Part shown: positions 24,858 to 32,707 of the stretch, one piece after another
How positions within the stretch are numbered: position 1 is the stretch's first letter
Layout of the letters: each line of letters opens with the position of its first letter
NCBI GenBank assembly: GCA_965227315.1
Contig: OZ245737.1
Location: forward strand, 248,001 to 312,000
Direction of reading: 5' to 3'
Source of the DNA: JANQHS01 sp965227315
GTDB lineage: Bacteria; Bacteroidota; Bacteroidia; Cytophagales; CCMP332
Length of the DNA stretch: 64,000 nucleotides
Position numbers and translations under genes: made by a program
Notes under the pieces: model-generated
Database searches by the model: none
Seen by the model: only the letters and a program-made list of their open reading frames with translations
Told to the model about the DNA's origin: nothing

Positions 24858-26107
24858 TCCGGGAATATCTGCAAAGGTCAGCAGATCCACACTGGAAGTT
24901 TCCCGAACGTATCCAGGGCCGGGAATTTGAATTGATCATAGTCATTCCCTGTTTTGAGGAGTTACGTGTCGAACAGACGCTTCAAAGCCTTTTTGACTGC
25001 GATCTTCCTGCCAAGCCGGTTTTGGTGATCGCCGTGATCAATCAATCAGAATCACTTGGAAAGGAATTGAGCCCCGACAACCGGGTGTGCCTGAACCAGA
25101 TCAAAGTATCGGAAAAAAAGGCCCCGATCGGTATGGAGATCCTGCCAATAATCGCCATGGAACTTCCCGCGAAAAAGGCAGGTGTAGGTCTTGCAAGAAA
25201 AATTGGAATGGACCTGGCCGCTCAACAATTTGCAAACCAGGACTTGGCTTCCGGCCCCATTGTATGCCTTGATGCCGATTGCCAGGTGGATCCTAATTAC
25301 CTTCTGGAGGTTTCAACTTTCTTTACGTCGAACCCGGAATGTCCCGGAGCCAGCATCTATTATGAGCATCCGCTCGACAGGGAAAATTCTTCTGAAATAA
25401 TCCAATACGAAACACGTCTGAGGTATTACAATCAGGCTTTGAGATGGGCCGGATTTCCTTATGCTCATCAGACCGTTGGGTCATCCATGGCTGTAAGAGC
25501 TGAAGCCTATGCCAAACAGGGAGGTATGAATCAACGCAAGGCCGGTGAGGACTTTTACTTTCTACACAAGATCATCCCTCTTGGAAACTTCGGTGAGATC
25601 AATACCACCAGGGTTATCCCCTCTTCCAGGGAGTCAAACAGGGTTCCCTTCGGAACAGGCAGGGCAATATCCAACCAACTGAACGGACAGGAAAACCTCG
25701 GGATCTATTATGATCTCAACAGCTTTGTTGATCTCAGATCGGTTTTGAGCGAGGTAAGAATGCATCTCAACGATATGGATCAAATGCTTTCCTCATATAC
25801 CACTTTCCCAGTATCCTATTGCGATTTCGTTTCGGAGCAGGAATGGCAAGCCAAGGTCATAGAGATCTTTAGGCATGGAAAGTCGATTCCAACACGAAGC
25901 AAAAGGTTTTTTGAATGGATGGATGCCTTCAGCATTTTGAAATTCTGCCACCACTGCAGGGACCATTTCCATCCCAATTCCTCCCTGGAAAGAAGCGTAA
26001 CAACGCTATTTGACCTACTAGCCATACCAATGGAAGGAGACCAAACGGAGCCAAAAAAGATCCTGGAAAAACTAAGAGAAATAGAGCGGAATTCAGGAAG
26101 GCGCTAA
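24830..26107 (+). CDS. Glycosyltransferase family 2-like protein
   Basis: There is no ATG near the expected N-terminus; TTG codons at 24764 and 24830 are in frame, and the later one is preferred because it overlaps pdxH by only 28 bases. The fold begins with 'FELIIVIPCFEELRVEQTLQ', the GT-A nucleotide-binding strand. The Asp pair 'GPIVCLDADCQVDPNYL' fits the DxD metal site, and 'RKAGEDFYFLHKI' carries the ED-type catalytic region. The N-terminus lacks membrane helices. The sugar and acceptor are unknown. It lies five bases from the convergent bshB1. The last 100 residues, with 'CHHCRDHFHPN', have no recognised motif. Confidence 0.75.
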   Translation: MEKGKAISLIREYLQRSADPHWKFPERIQGREFELIIVIPCFEELRVEQTLQSLFDCDLPAKPVLVIAVINQSESLGKELSPDNRVCLNQIKVSEKKAPIGMEILPIIAMELPAKKAGVGLARKIGMDLAAQQFANQDLASGPIVCLDADCQVDPNYLLEVSTFFTSNPECPGASIYYEHPLDRENSSEIIQYETRLRYYNQALRWAGFPYAHQTVGSSMAVRAEAYAKQGGMNQRKAGEDFYFLHKIIPLGNFGEINTTRVIPSSRESNRVPFGTGRAISNQLNGQENLGIYYDLNSFVDLRSVLSEVRMHLNDMDQMLSSYTTFPVSYCDFVSEQEWQAKVIEIFRHGKSIPTRSKRFFEWMDAFSILKFCHHCRDHFHPNSSLERSVTTLFDLLAIPMEGDQTEPKKILEKLREIERNSGRR

Positions 26108-26111
26108 ATAC

Positions 26112-26828
26112 CTATATCAGGGATGTGATGTCGGAAACGCCCACGGTCCTCACGGATGTAAAGCCCTCCCCGAAGTGAACACCGATCTTATGGCCCATTG
26201 AGACCGCCCTGGCTTCAAGATAATCTTGAAATTTTTTGGTTGAAATATAGGTTTCTTCTTCTTTGGAATCCTGTTTGTAAAACTGGCTTTCAAAACAGGC
26301 AATCACCTGCTTTCTTTTTTCGTATTGTTCTGTGATGTCCACCACAAAATCGGGCTCTATATACCTGTCCTGGATATAGTGATATACTGCCCTAGGGCGC
26401 CAGGGGTCCAATGTTTCTCCTTCCAGAGGATATTTCTTCAACCCGGCCAGAAAAACACTTCTCTCAATCAGCGCGGCTGCAGAACCATGATCGGGATGCC
26501 TGTCCTCCATGGCATTGGCCAGAATGATATCCGGCCTGTATTTCCTGATGGCCATGATAACCTTTGAGATCTCTTCCTCGGATTGGCCAATTCTTCCATC
26601 CTCAAGCTCCAGATTTTCCCTGGCTGCCAACTGCATAAGTTCAGCGGCTTTCGCTGCTTCTGACTTTCTTGTTTCAGGGGTCCCGCGCGTTCCTAACTCA
26701 CCCAAGGTGATGTCCACAATCCCAACCTTCTTACCGGATTGTACCAATTTGATGATGGTGCCCCCACAGCTCATCTCGACGTCATCGGGATGAGCTGCAA
26801 AGGCGAGTACATCAAGTTTTATACTCAT
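26112..26828 (-). CDS. bshB1: Bacillithiol biosynthesis deacetylase BshB1
   Basis: The protein of 238 residues belongs to the LmbE-like zinc deacetylases. 'LAFAAHPDDVEMSCGGTI' gives the H-P-D-D zinc motif, 'DITLGELGTRGTPETRKSE' is typical of BshB1, and 'MEDRHPDHGSAA' carries the third ligand His. The enzyme removes the acetyl group from GlcNAc-malate in bacillithiol synthesis. The start overlaps the trxB stop by four bases (ATGA type), so the two are coupled in translation. Confidence 0.93.
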   Translation of the reverse strand: MSIKLDVLAFAAHPDDVEMSCGGTIIKLVQSGKKVGIVDITLGELGTRGTPETRKSEAAKAAELMQLAARENLELEDGRIGQSEEEISKVIMAIRKYRPDIILANAMEDRHPDHGSAAALIERSVFLAGLKKYPLEGETLDPWRPRAVYHYIQDRYIEPDFVVDITEQYEKRKQVIACFESQFYKQDSKEEETYISTKKFQDYLEARAVSMGHKIGVHFGEGFTSVRTVGVSDITSLI

Positions 26829-27766
26829 ATAACCTTTTCTGCCGCAAGGTATTTTTCGGCATCAAGTGCAGCCATACAGCCTGTTCCCGCAGCGGTAACC
26901 GCCTGTCTGTAGATCTTATCGGCCGCATCTCCACTCACAAATACACCCGGAATGTCGGTTGCCGTCGAACCATTAAGCGTTTTCAGGTATCCCGTATCAT
27001 CCATTTCCAGCTGTCCTTTGAAAATATCTGTATTGGGTTGATGTCCAATCGCGACGAAAAATCCCTGGATCGGAATATCCTTTTCTTCTCCTGTTTTATT
27101 GTTCTTCACACGTACACCTTCAACCTCCTCACCACCGAGAACCTCAACAGTCTCAGTATTCCAAAGAACTTCCAGATTTTTAGCCTCAAATACCCTTTCC
27201 TGCATGATCTTCGATGCTCGAAGTTCATCTCTTCTGACCAGCAAATAAACCTTGTTAGCCAGCTTGGAAAGATAGGTGGCTTCTTCAGCGGCGGAATCGC
27301 CACCACCTACGACCACAACGTCCATTCCTCTATAGAAAAAGCCATCGCAAACAGCGCAGGCAGAAACACCTTTGGAATTCAACCTTTGTTCGGACTCCAG
27401 GCCAAGCCATTTGGCAGAAGCACCGGTGGAAATGATCACGGAATGGGTAAGCACCTCTTCCTTTTCATCAATGGTGAGTTTATATGGCTTTGAAGAAAAA
27501 TCCACCCCGGTTACCATTCCATGTCGAATATCCGTTCCGAACCTGGTCGCCTGCTCCTGGAATTCCATCATCATAGCAGGTCCGTTGATGCCTTTCGGAT
27601 AGCCCGGAAAATTTTCCACATCATTTGTAATGGTCAATTGTCCCCCGGGCTGTCCGCCCTGGTAGAGAACCGGTTTCATCGCAGCTCTGGCAGCATAGAT
27701 CGCAGCGGTATAACCCGCTGGCCCTGAGCCGATGATCACTACATTTTCAACTTTGTTATCTGACAT
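26825..27766 (-). CDS. trxB: Thioredoxin reductase
   Basis: The protein of 313 residues has the FAD site 'VVIIGSGPAGYTAAIYAAR' at the N-terminus, the redox centre 'SACAVCDGFFYRG' (C-A-V-C), the NADPH site 'VVVVGGGDSAAEEATYL' and the second FAD motif 'GVFVSGDAADKIYRQAVTAAG' (cited to 20 residues). It reduces thioredoxin with NADPH. The two Cys show that it is a true TrxB and not the bacillithiol disulfide reductase Bdr/YpdA, which lacks the CxxC. It is the first gene of a trxB-bshB1 pair. Confidence 0.95.
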   Translation of the reverse strand: MSDNKVENVVIIGSGPAGYTAAIYAARAAMKPVLYQGGQPGGQLTITNDVENFPGYPKGINGPAMMMEFQEQATRFGTDIRHGMVTGVDFSSKPYKLTIDEKEEVLTHSVIISTGASAKWLGLESEQRLNSKGVSACAVCDGFFYRGMDVVVVGGGDSAAEEATYLSKLANKVYLLVRRDELRASKIMQERVFEAKNLEVLWNTETVEVLGGEEVEGVRVKNNKTGEEKDIPIQGFFVAIGHQPNTDIFKGQLEMDDTGYLKTLNGSTATDIPGVFVSGDAADKIYRQAVTAAGTGCMAALDAEKYLAAEKVI

Positions 27767-27820
27767 TTTTCTTATTTCTTATCCTCTTACTCTGACTGCA
27801 AAAGTCAGGCCGAAAAGTTA

Positions 27821-27848
27821 AAAAAAAAGGTCTCGATGGAGACCTTTT
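27821..27848 (-). terminator. Terminator of pnp
   Basis: AAAAGGTCTC pairs with GAGACCTTTT around a four-base loop, and eight A on the plus strand give a T-run on the minus strand. It lies 13 bases after the pnp stop. Confidence 0.85.
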
Positions 27849-27860
27849 CGAAGCTTGTTT

Positions 27861-29987
27861 TTAAACCTTCTCAGGCTTGGGCAAAAGTGCTTTTCGGGAA
27901 AGCTTGAACTTACCTGATTTCGGGTCAATCCCGATCAGTTTCACCATAACCTCTTCTCCGACTTCCAGGACATCCTCTACTTTATCCACCTTCTCCCATT
28001 TGATCTCGGAAACATGAAGAAGGCCTTGTTTTCCGGGAAGGAATTCAATGAAAGCACCATAAGGCTGGATACCCATCACTTTTCCTTCATAGGTTTCGCC
28101 TTCCTCGGGAACAGCAACAATATTCTTGATCAACTCAACAGCGGTGTTCATCGAATTTGCATCGGTTGCAAAGACATTGATATGTCCCTTGTCATCAATT
28201 TCTTCAATGATAACGGTAGCTCCGGAAGTGCTCTGGATTTCCTGAATGATCTTTCCACCTGGTCCGATCACGGCACCGATCATATCTTTTTCGATGATCA
28301 TGTTCTGTGACCTCGGAGCAAAAGGCTTCACATCATCCTTGGCCTTGGTAACGGTTTTGGCCATCTCACCCAGGATATGCAATCTTCCTTTTTTAGCTTG
28401 CTCCAGGGCTTCCTCCAGGATCTTTCTGGAAAGCCCATCGATCTTAATGTCCATCTGGCAAGCGGTGATGCCCTTCTCTGTACCGCAAACCTTGAAGTCC
28501 ATGTCACCAAGATGATCCTCATCACCAAGGATATCGGAAAGGATGGCATAGTTGCTCCCGTCCTTTTCGCTGATCATCCCCATGGCGATTCCGGAAACCG
28601 CTGCCTTGGTTTGAATTCCGGCATCCATCAATGCCATGGAGCCTGCGCAAACCGTAGCCATGGAACTCGATCCATTGGACTCCATAATGTCAGATACAAC
28701 TCTGATGGTATATGGGTTTGAATCATCCTGAGGGATAATTCTTTTCAAGGCTCTGAGAGCAAGATTCCCGTGCCCCACTTCTCTCCTTCCGGGTCCCCGA
28801 TTCGGCCTTACCTCACCGGTAGAAAATGCGGGGAAGTTATAGTGCAGCATGAATTTATTGGATCCTTTATACATAGCAGAATCGATCAGCTGCTCATCGA
28901 GCTTGGTTCCAAGGGTTACCGATGTCAATGACTGGGTCTCACCTCTGGTGAAGATCGCAGATCCATGAGCAGAAGGCAGATAATCGATCTCAGTCCAGAT
29001 CGGCCTGATCTCATCCGGCTTCCTTCCGTCAAGTCTCACCTTGGTATCCAGCAGCGCCTTTCTGGCAGCCTTTTTCTCTACATCACCAAAATACCTGGCG
29101 AGCATTCCCGGGTCTACTTCAGGTTCTTCACCAAGGGATTCGATGAATTGATCCTTGATCTCGGTGATAAGCCTTTTTCTTTCCTGCTTGGATGCGATTC
29201 CCTGCTTGCAGACATCGTAAATCTTTGACTCCAGTTCATTGACCTTGGCTCTTAGCTCCTCATCATCGGTTTCATGAGAGTATTCGCGCTTTTCGGTTTT
29301 TCCAAGCTCTTTTTCAAGTTCTTTCTGTGCGGCACAATGAACCTTGATGGTCTCATGTCCAAATACGATGGCTTCGACCATTTCGCTTTCGCTCACCTCT
29401 CCGAACTCTCCTTCAACCATGGTGACGTTTTCAGCGGTCGCTCCAACCATGATGTCGATATCACTTTCGTCCATTTCTGCCGGAGCAGGGTTGATCTTGA
29501 GTTCTCCATTGATCCTGCCAACCCTGACCTCTGAAATGGGTCCGCCGAAAGGAATATCGGATATCATCAGGGCACTTGAAGCCGCAAGCGCAGCAAGCGC
29601 ATCAGGAGCAACTTCCGGGTCCGAAGAGATCATTGTGATCCCTACCTGAGTTTCCGCGTGATAATCATCTGGAAATAAAGGCCTTAAAGCTCTGTCTACA
29701 AGTCTACAGATCAGGATTTCCATATCGGAAAGCCTACCTTCCCTTTTCAAAAATCCGCCTGGAATTTTTCCGGCAGACGCAAATTTTTCCTGGTAATCAA
29801 CCGAGAGAGGTAGAAAGTCTACGCCTTCTCTGGCTTCTTTATTTGATACAACGGTGGCTAATACAATTGCATTTTTAACCTGGATGGTTACGCAACCATC
29901 GGCCTGTCTGGCAAAGCGGCCGGTTTCGATTTTTATTTCAGATCCATCTGGTTGCTTGATGATCTTTGTATGAAAGTTTGGTTTCAT
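27861..29987 (-). CDS. pnp: Polyribonucleotide nucleotidyltransferase
   Basis: The protein of 708 residues contains two RNase PH-like domains (first at 10-220, second at about 310-550), a KH domain with 'IGAVIGPGGKIIQEIQ' and an S1 domain with 'GETYEGKVMGIQPYGAFIEF' near the end. It degrades RNA by phosphorolysis and is a core part of RNA turnover. The order rpsO-pnp, with a hairpin between them, is the classic bacterial arrangement. The gene ends at a strong terminator. Confidence 0.97.
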   Translation of the reverse strand: MKPNFHTKIIKQPDGSEIKIETGRFARQADGCVTIQVKNAIVLATVVSNKEAREGVDFLPLSVDYQEKFASAGKIPGGFLKREGRLSDMEILICRLVDRALRPLFPDDYHAETQVGITMISSDPEVAPDALAALAASSALMISDIPFGGPISEVRVGRINGELKINPAPAEMDESDIDIMVGATAENVTMVEGEFGEVSESEMVEAIVFGHETIKVHCAAQKELEKELGKTEKREYSHETDDEELRAKVNELESKIYDVCKQGIASKQERKRLITEIKDQFIESLGEEPEVDPGMLARYFGDVEKKAARKALLDTKVRLDGRKPDEIRPIWTEIDYLPSAHGSAIFTRGETQSLTSVTLGTKLDEQLIDSAMYKGSNKFMLHYNFPAFSTGEVRPNRGPGRREVGHGNLALRALKRIIPQDDSNPYTIRVVSDIMESNGSSSMATVCAGSMALMDAGIQTKAAVSGIAMGMISEKDGSNYAILSDILGDEDHLGDMDFKVCGTEKGITACQMDIKIDGLSRKILEEALEQAKKGRLHILGEMAKTVTKAKDDVKPFAPRSQNMIIEKDMIGAVIGPGGKIIQEIQSTSGATVIIEEIDDKGHINVFATDANSMNTAVELIKNIVAVPEEGETYEGKVMGIQPYGAFIEFLPGKQGLLHVSEIKWEKVDKVEDVLEVGEEVMVKLIGIDPKSGKFKLSRKALLPKPEKV

Positions 29988-30027
29988 AATATATTCTATA
30001 CAGATAATTCAGGGCCCTTTGCCCTAT

Positions 30028-30055
30028 AAAAAACATGGGGGACTTCCATCCCCCA
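30028..30055 (-). terminator. Hairpin with T-run between rpsO and pnp
   Basis: TGGGGGA pairs with TCCCCCA (7 bp, 6-base loop, 30036-30055) and is followed after TG by TTTTTT on the minus strand. It probably ends a part of rpsO transcripts and lies in the leader of pnp. Confidence 0.7.
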
Positions 30056-30059
30056 AATT

Positions 30060-30329
30060 TTACTTTCTTAAATTCAATGATTTCAGTATACCTCTATACC
30101 TTTCGATATCCCGGTGCTGAAGGTAATTCAGCAATTTCCTTCTTTTTCCTACCAATTTCATCAGCCCGAGACGGGATGAGAAATCCTTCTTATTAGATTG
30201 CAGATGATCCGTCAGGTGTTGGATCCTGCTCGTCAATAATGCGATCTGAGCCTCTGGAGACCCAGTGTCGGTTTTGTCTTTACCGTACTTCGCAAAAATC
30301 TCCTCCTTTTTTTCCTTCGTAAACGACAT
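30060..30329 (-). CDS. rpsO: 30S ribosomal protein S15
   Basis: At 89 residues this is the exact usual length. The motifs 'DTGSPEAQIALLTSRIQHLT', 'HLQSNKKDFSSRLGLMKLVG' and 'RKLLNYLQHRDIERY' are diagnostic. S15 binds 16S rRNA early in small-subunit assembly. The promoter upstream is one of the best in the window. Confidence 0.98.
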   Translation of the reverse strand: MSFTKEKKEEIFAKYGKDKTDTGSPEAQIALLTSRIQHLTDHLQSNKKDFSSRLGLMKLVGKRRKLLNYLQHRDIERYRGILKSLNLRK

Positions 30330-30363
30330 TCAATCAAATATTTATCCTAAAATTTTAGGGTCG

Positions 30364-30371
30364 CAAAATTA
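30364..30371 (-). promoter_or_regulatory. rpsO promoter, -7 box TAATTTTG
   Basis: The minus strand reads TAATTTTGCG, an exact -7 match. A TTTG lies upstream with a spacing of 20 bases, fitting the -33 element. The start codon of rpsO is 35 bases downstream. Confidence 0.65.
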
Positions 30372-30398
30372 GACTTGTATTTCCTCAATTCCAAATGT

Positions 30399-31838
30399 TT
30401 AGGCTGATCCGGAGGGAAATAGTTTGGACTTCAAAGCCTGCCATTTTACAATGTAAAAGTCGGCATCAAAGAGTGAGGAATCCTGCCTGGCTTTGGTTAA
30501 AAACCAAACGCCGAGTATCGCGAGTATAAAATTAGCAGCCCACATTCCATATTCCACCTCAACGACATTTTGTTTGCTCATTTTCTCCCCGGTAAGGGAA
30601 ATGACATAATAGACGATAAAAAGAATAATGGAAACCAGCACGGGAACCCCCAAACCCCCTTTCTTGATAATAGATCCCAAGGGAGCTCCTAGGAGGAACA
30701 TCACAATACAGGCTATGGCGCCGGTATATTTCTTGTATTTCTCGATCGAATAGAGGTTTCTTTCCTGTATCCTCCACTTTGCCTGTTCGGCATATGAACT
30801 AGTGAATCCCTTAATATTTCTGGCTACCTCAATCGCCCGCTTATAGGCCTGATACCTTTCCGGGCCACTCAGCAGATCTCCATCTGCCAGACCGGGGTCG
30901 ACAGGAATAATCTTGGCCTTTTTGAACTTCTTTTTTCGATTCATGTAATTGTAAAAACCCGCAAGGCTCGCAGAAAAGCTCTTCGACATCTGCTGGTTCA
31001 TGGTCTCAAATGAATCGATCTTGGTGTTGAGCTCCGATATGTTGTTCATCACCCTATGGGGTTTAAACAATTCCTCATCGGTCTTTTTGAATTTGAAGGA
31101 CTCAAGGCCATATAGCATTTCGTTCTTTTCGAACCCGGCAACCGTGAATCTTTCATTCTCCTTTCTCCTTGGGTTCTTGCCTTGCTGTGAATAGATCCTA
31201 CCCTCAAAAAGGGTGAGCTTCAGGTATTCACCGGAATTAATGGTCTCCATATACCCTTTTTTGGCAATGACCATTTTGTTGTTCCCCAAGCCCTCGGAAT
31301 GATCATAGATCAAGACACCCTCCAATGTCTTGCCATCATCCCCCTTACCATCGATACGAATACTGATGTTGGGAATACCGCCATAGAACATTCCAGGTTT
31401 CAGGTCGACCGCCGGTTTCTTCTGCCTTACATCATAGAACAAACTCCAGGCCTTGAGATTGATCTTCGGGATGAGGGAATCATTGAACCATAACGAAACA
31501 GTGGCCATGAGGATAGAAAAGATAAACATCGGGGCTAATACGCGCAGAAGGGTGATGCCGGAAGCCTTGATCGCGGTAAGTTCCATATGCTCTCCGAGAT
31601 TGCCAAAAGTGATCAGGCAGGAAAGGAGAATTGCCAACGGAAGTGCAATGGGCGTCATGGTCAGGGCGAAGTAGAAGATCAGCCTGGCATAGACCAGAAA
31701 GCCAAGATCCTTTCCGATCAGCTCGTTGAAATATCCCAGAAAGAACTGAAGAAGAAAAATGAAAACAACAACACTGAATGTGACCAGAAAAGGCCCAAAA
31801 AAGGCCTTCAGGACCATCTTATCAACTTTACGAATCAA
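30399..31838 (-). CDS. LptF/LptG family permease
   Basis: The protein of 479 residues has three N-terminal membrane helices (about 15-120), a large periplasmic beta region (about 130-350) and three C-terminal helices, the layout of LptF/LptG. 'ELTAIKASGITLLRVLAPM' is the conserved coupling-helix region that contacts LptB, and 'CIVMFLLGAPLGSIIKKGG' marks the fourth helix. LptFG with LptB2 extracts lipopolysaccharide from the inner membrane. Only one of the two permeases is present here. It follows the START-like gene after three bases. Confidence 0.88.
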   Translation of the reverse strand: MIRKVDKMVLKAFFGPFLVTFSVVVFIFLLQFFLGYFNELIGKDLGFLVYARLIFYFALTMTPIALPLAILLSCLITFGNLGEHMELTAIKASGITLLRVLAPMFIFSILMATVSLWFNDSLIPKINLKAWSLFYDVRQKKPAVDLKPGMFYGGIPNISIRIDGKGDDGKTLEGVLIYDHSEGLGNNKMVIAKKGYMETINSGEYLKLTLFEGRIYSQQGKNPRRKENERFTVAGFEKNEMLYGLESFKFKKTDEELFKPHRVMNNISELNTKIDSFETMNQQMSKSFSASLAGFYNYMNRKKKFKKAKIIPVDPGLADGDLLSGPERYQAYKRAIEVARNIKGFTSSYAEQAKWRIQERNLYSIEKYKKYTGAIACIVMFLLGAPLGSIIKKGGLGVPVLVSIILFIVYYVISLTGEKMSKQNVVEVEYGMWAANFILAILGVWFLTKARQDSSLFDADFYIVKWQALKSKLFPSGSA

Positions 31839-31841
31839 TGC

Positions 31842-32240
31842 TTATCCTCCTACAATTGCTTTTAGCTCGTCGACCAGGGATTCCCAGACTTCATATTGCT
31901 CAGTCTCATCAACGTCTGAATCCATATAATCAGTAACGTGTAGGTAATAGGTTTCTGTCATCTCATTCTTGACCATGGAAAATTCCATATAGCTCGGATC
32001 CTTCTCCGGCTTTTTGTTCTCATTGAGAAATTCATACTTCACACTTTTGAAGACCTTCTGAGAAGTGATCTTGGCAAAATGATCCTCACCATCCCAAACC
32101 ATATTCTGAACCTTGTCACCGTCGATCGTCACCTTGTCGGCGAACCATTGCTCCAGACCTCCCGGGGTGGCCAGATAAGGATAAAGAAGCTTGGGGGTAG
32201 CATTGATCTCAAATTCGAACTCGTATTTCCTTTTTTCCAT
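31842..32240 (-). CDS. START-like (SRPBCC) protein
   Basis: The preferred start is the ATG at 32240 ('MEKRKYEFEFEINATPKLLY'); a longer frame opens at 32255. The protein of 132 residues has the 'F-E-I-N-A-T-P-x-L-L-Y-P-Y-L-A-T-P-x-G-L-E-x-W-F-A' opening that is typical of the Bacteroidota START-like family, and ends in a long helix ('WESLVDELKAIVGG'). Ligand unknown. It stands directly upstream of the LptF/G gene (three-base gap), so a link to envelope lipids is possible but not shown. Confidence 0.85.
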   Translation of the reverse strand: MEKRKYEFEFEINATPKLLYPYLATPGGLEQWFADKVTIDGDKVQNMVWDGEDHFAKITSQKVFKSVKYEFLNENKKPEKDPSYMEFSMVKNEMTETYYLHVTDYMDSDVDETEQYEVWESLVDELKAIVGG

Positions 32241-32255
32241 GCTCGTAATAATCAT

Positions 32256-32433
32256 ACGCCCTCAGCGCCTAATGTAACATAATAATTAAATTATTAAAAC
32301 CCGTGCTCAGCGTTTGTTTCTAAGCTCGGGATTTGTGTAGTTTTGCGCTCGATTTTTAAAGGCAGAACAATAATCCTGCCTTTTTTGATTTTGGAAGTGG
32401 TGCGCGAGTTGATTTCAAACTCGCAAAACGCAT
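32256..32433. other. Gap before the tRNA-Met repeats
   Basis: It contains the START-like promoter region at its left end and one rho-independent-like hairpin at 32358-32386. No gene is supported; the minus-strand open frame crossing 32294-32596 runs through the tRNA repeats and has no protein-like features. Confidence 0.5.
32358..32386 (+). terminator. Isolated terminator-like hairpin
   Basis: AAAGGCAG pairs with CTGCCTTT and is followed by further T to 32386. No plus-strand gene ends just before it, so it may be a relic of a lost transcription unit. Confidence 0.5.
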
Positions 32434-32487
32434 TGAAACCACGCTGGAGGATCTTTATCCAAAAGCAAATCAGATGGCGAGGTAGCT
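32434..32487. repeat. Partial copy of the tRNA-Met 5' end with its upstream flank
   Basis: This copy is identical to 32562-32615 at 51 of 54 positions. It consists of 42 bases of flank and the first 12 bases of tRNA-Met (GGCGAGGTAGCT). It then continues as TCCTCCTTC, similar to the tRNA 3' acceptor end (CCCTCCTTCG), which suggests a copy of the tRNA with its middle deleted. Confidence 0.75.
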
Positions 32488-32561
32488 TCCTCCTTCCCCA
32501 AAGACAAGCTTTGGCCGGAGGACAGGCAGGTGGAACCACCTTTACTTTCGCCGGTACATGA
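32488..32561. other. 74-bp spacer with two hairpins between the tRNA-Met copies
   Basis: The spacer holds CCAAAG-acaag-CTTTGG (32498-32514) and AGGTGG-aa-CCACCT. It has no open frame and looks like an inserted palindromic element or decayed tRNA material. Confidence 0.45.
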
Positions 32562-32615
32562 TGAAACCACGCTCGAGGATGTTTATCCAAAAGCAAATTA
32601 GATGGCGAGGTAGCT
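32562..32615. repeat. Genuine copy of the 54-bp repeat at the tRNA-Met 5' end
   Basis: This copy is joined to the intact tRNA-Met gene (32604 onward). The offset from the other copy is 128 bp. Confidence 0.75.
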
Positions 32616-32677
32616 CAGGTGGTTAGAGCGCAGGATTCATAACCCTGAGGTCGAGGGTTCAACTCCCTCCTTCGCTA
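32604..32677 (+). tRNA. tRNA-Met (anticodon CAT)
   Basis: The gene has 74 bases. The acceptor arms GGCGAGG and CTTCGCT pair with G-T wobbles. The anticodon loop TTCATAA gives CAT, and the T-arm is GAGGG-TTCAACT-CCCTC. No encoded CCA is seen. The acceptor lacks the initiator-type mismatch, so this is an elongator Met tRNA; a CAT-bearing tRNA-Ile cannot be excluded from sequence. A terminator follows at 32683. Confidence 0.93.
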
Positions 32678-32682
32678 CATTC

Positions 32683-32707
32683 AAAGCCCCGACAACGGGG
32701 CTTTTTT
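32683..32707 (+). terminator. tRNA-Met terminator
   Basis: AAAGCCCCG pairs with CGGGGCTTT around ACAA and is followed by T, giving a run of six T at 32702-32707. It overlaps the last bases of the convergent nuclease gene. Confidence 0.85.

Noticed and set aside
26825..27766. TrxB gene as a bacillithiol disulfide reductase (Bdr/YpdA)
   Set aside because: The CAVC redox pair typical of thioredoxin reductase is present; YpdA-type enzymes lack it.
32294..32596. Minus-strand open frame of 100 codons across the tRNA-Met repeat region
   Set aside because: It runs through both repeat copies and the spacer hairpins, has no start context and no protein-like pattern.
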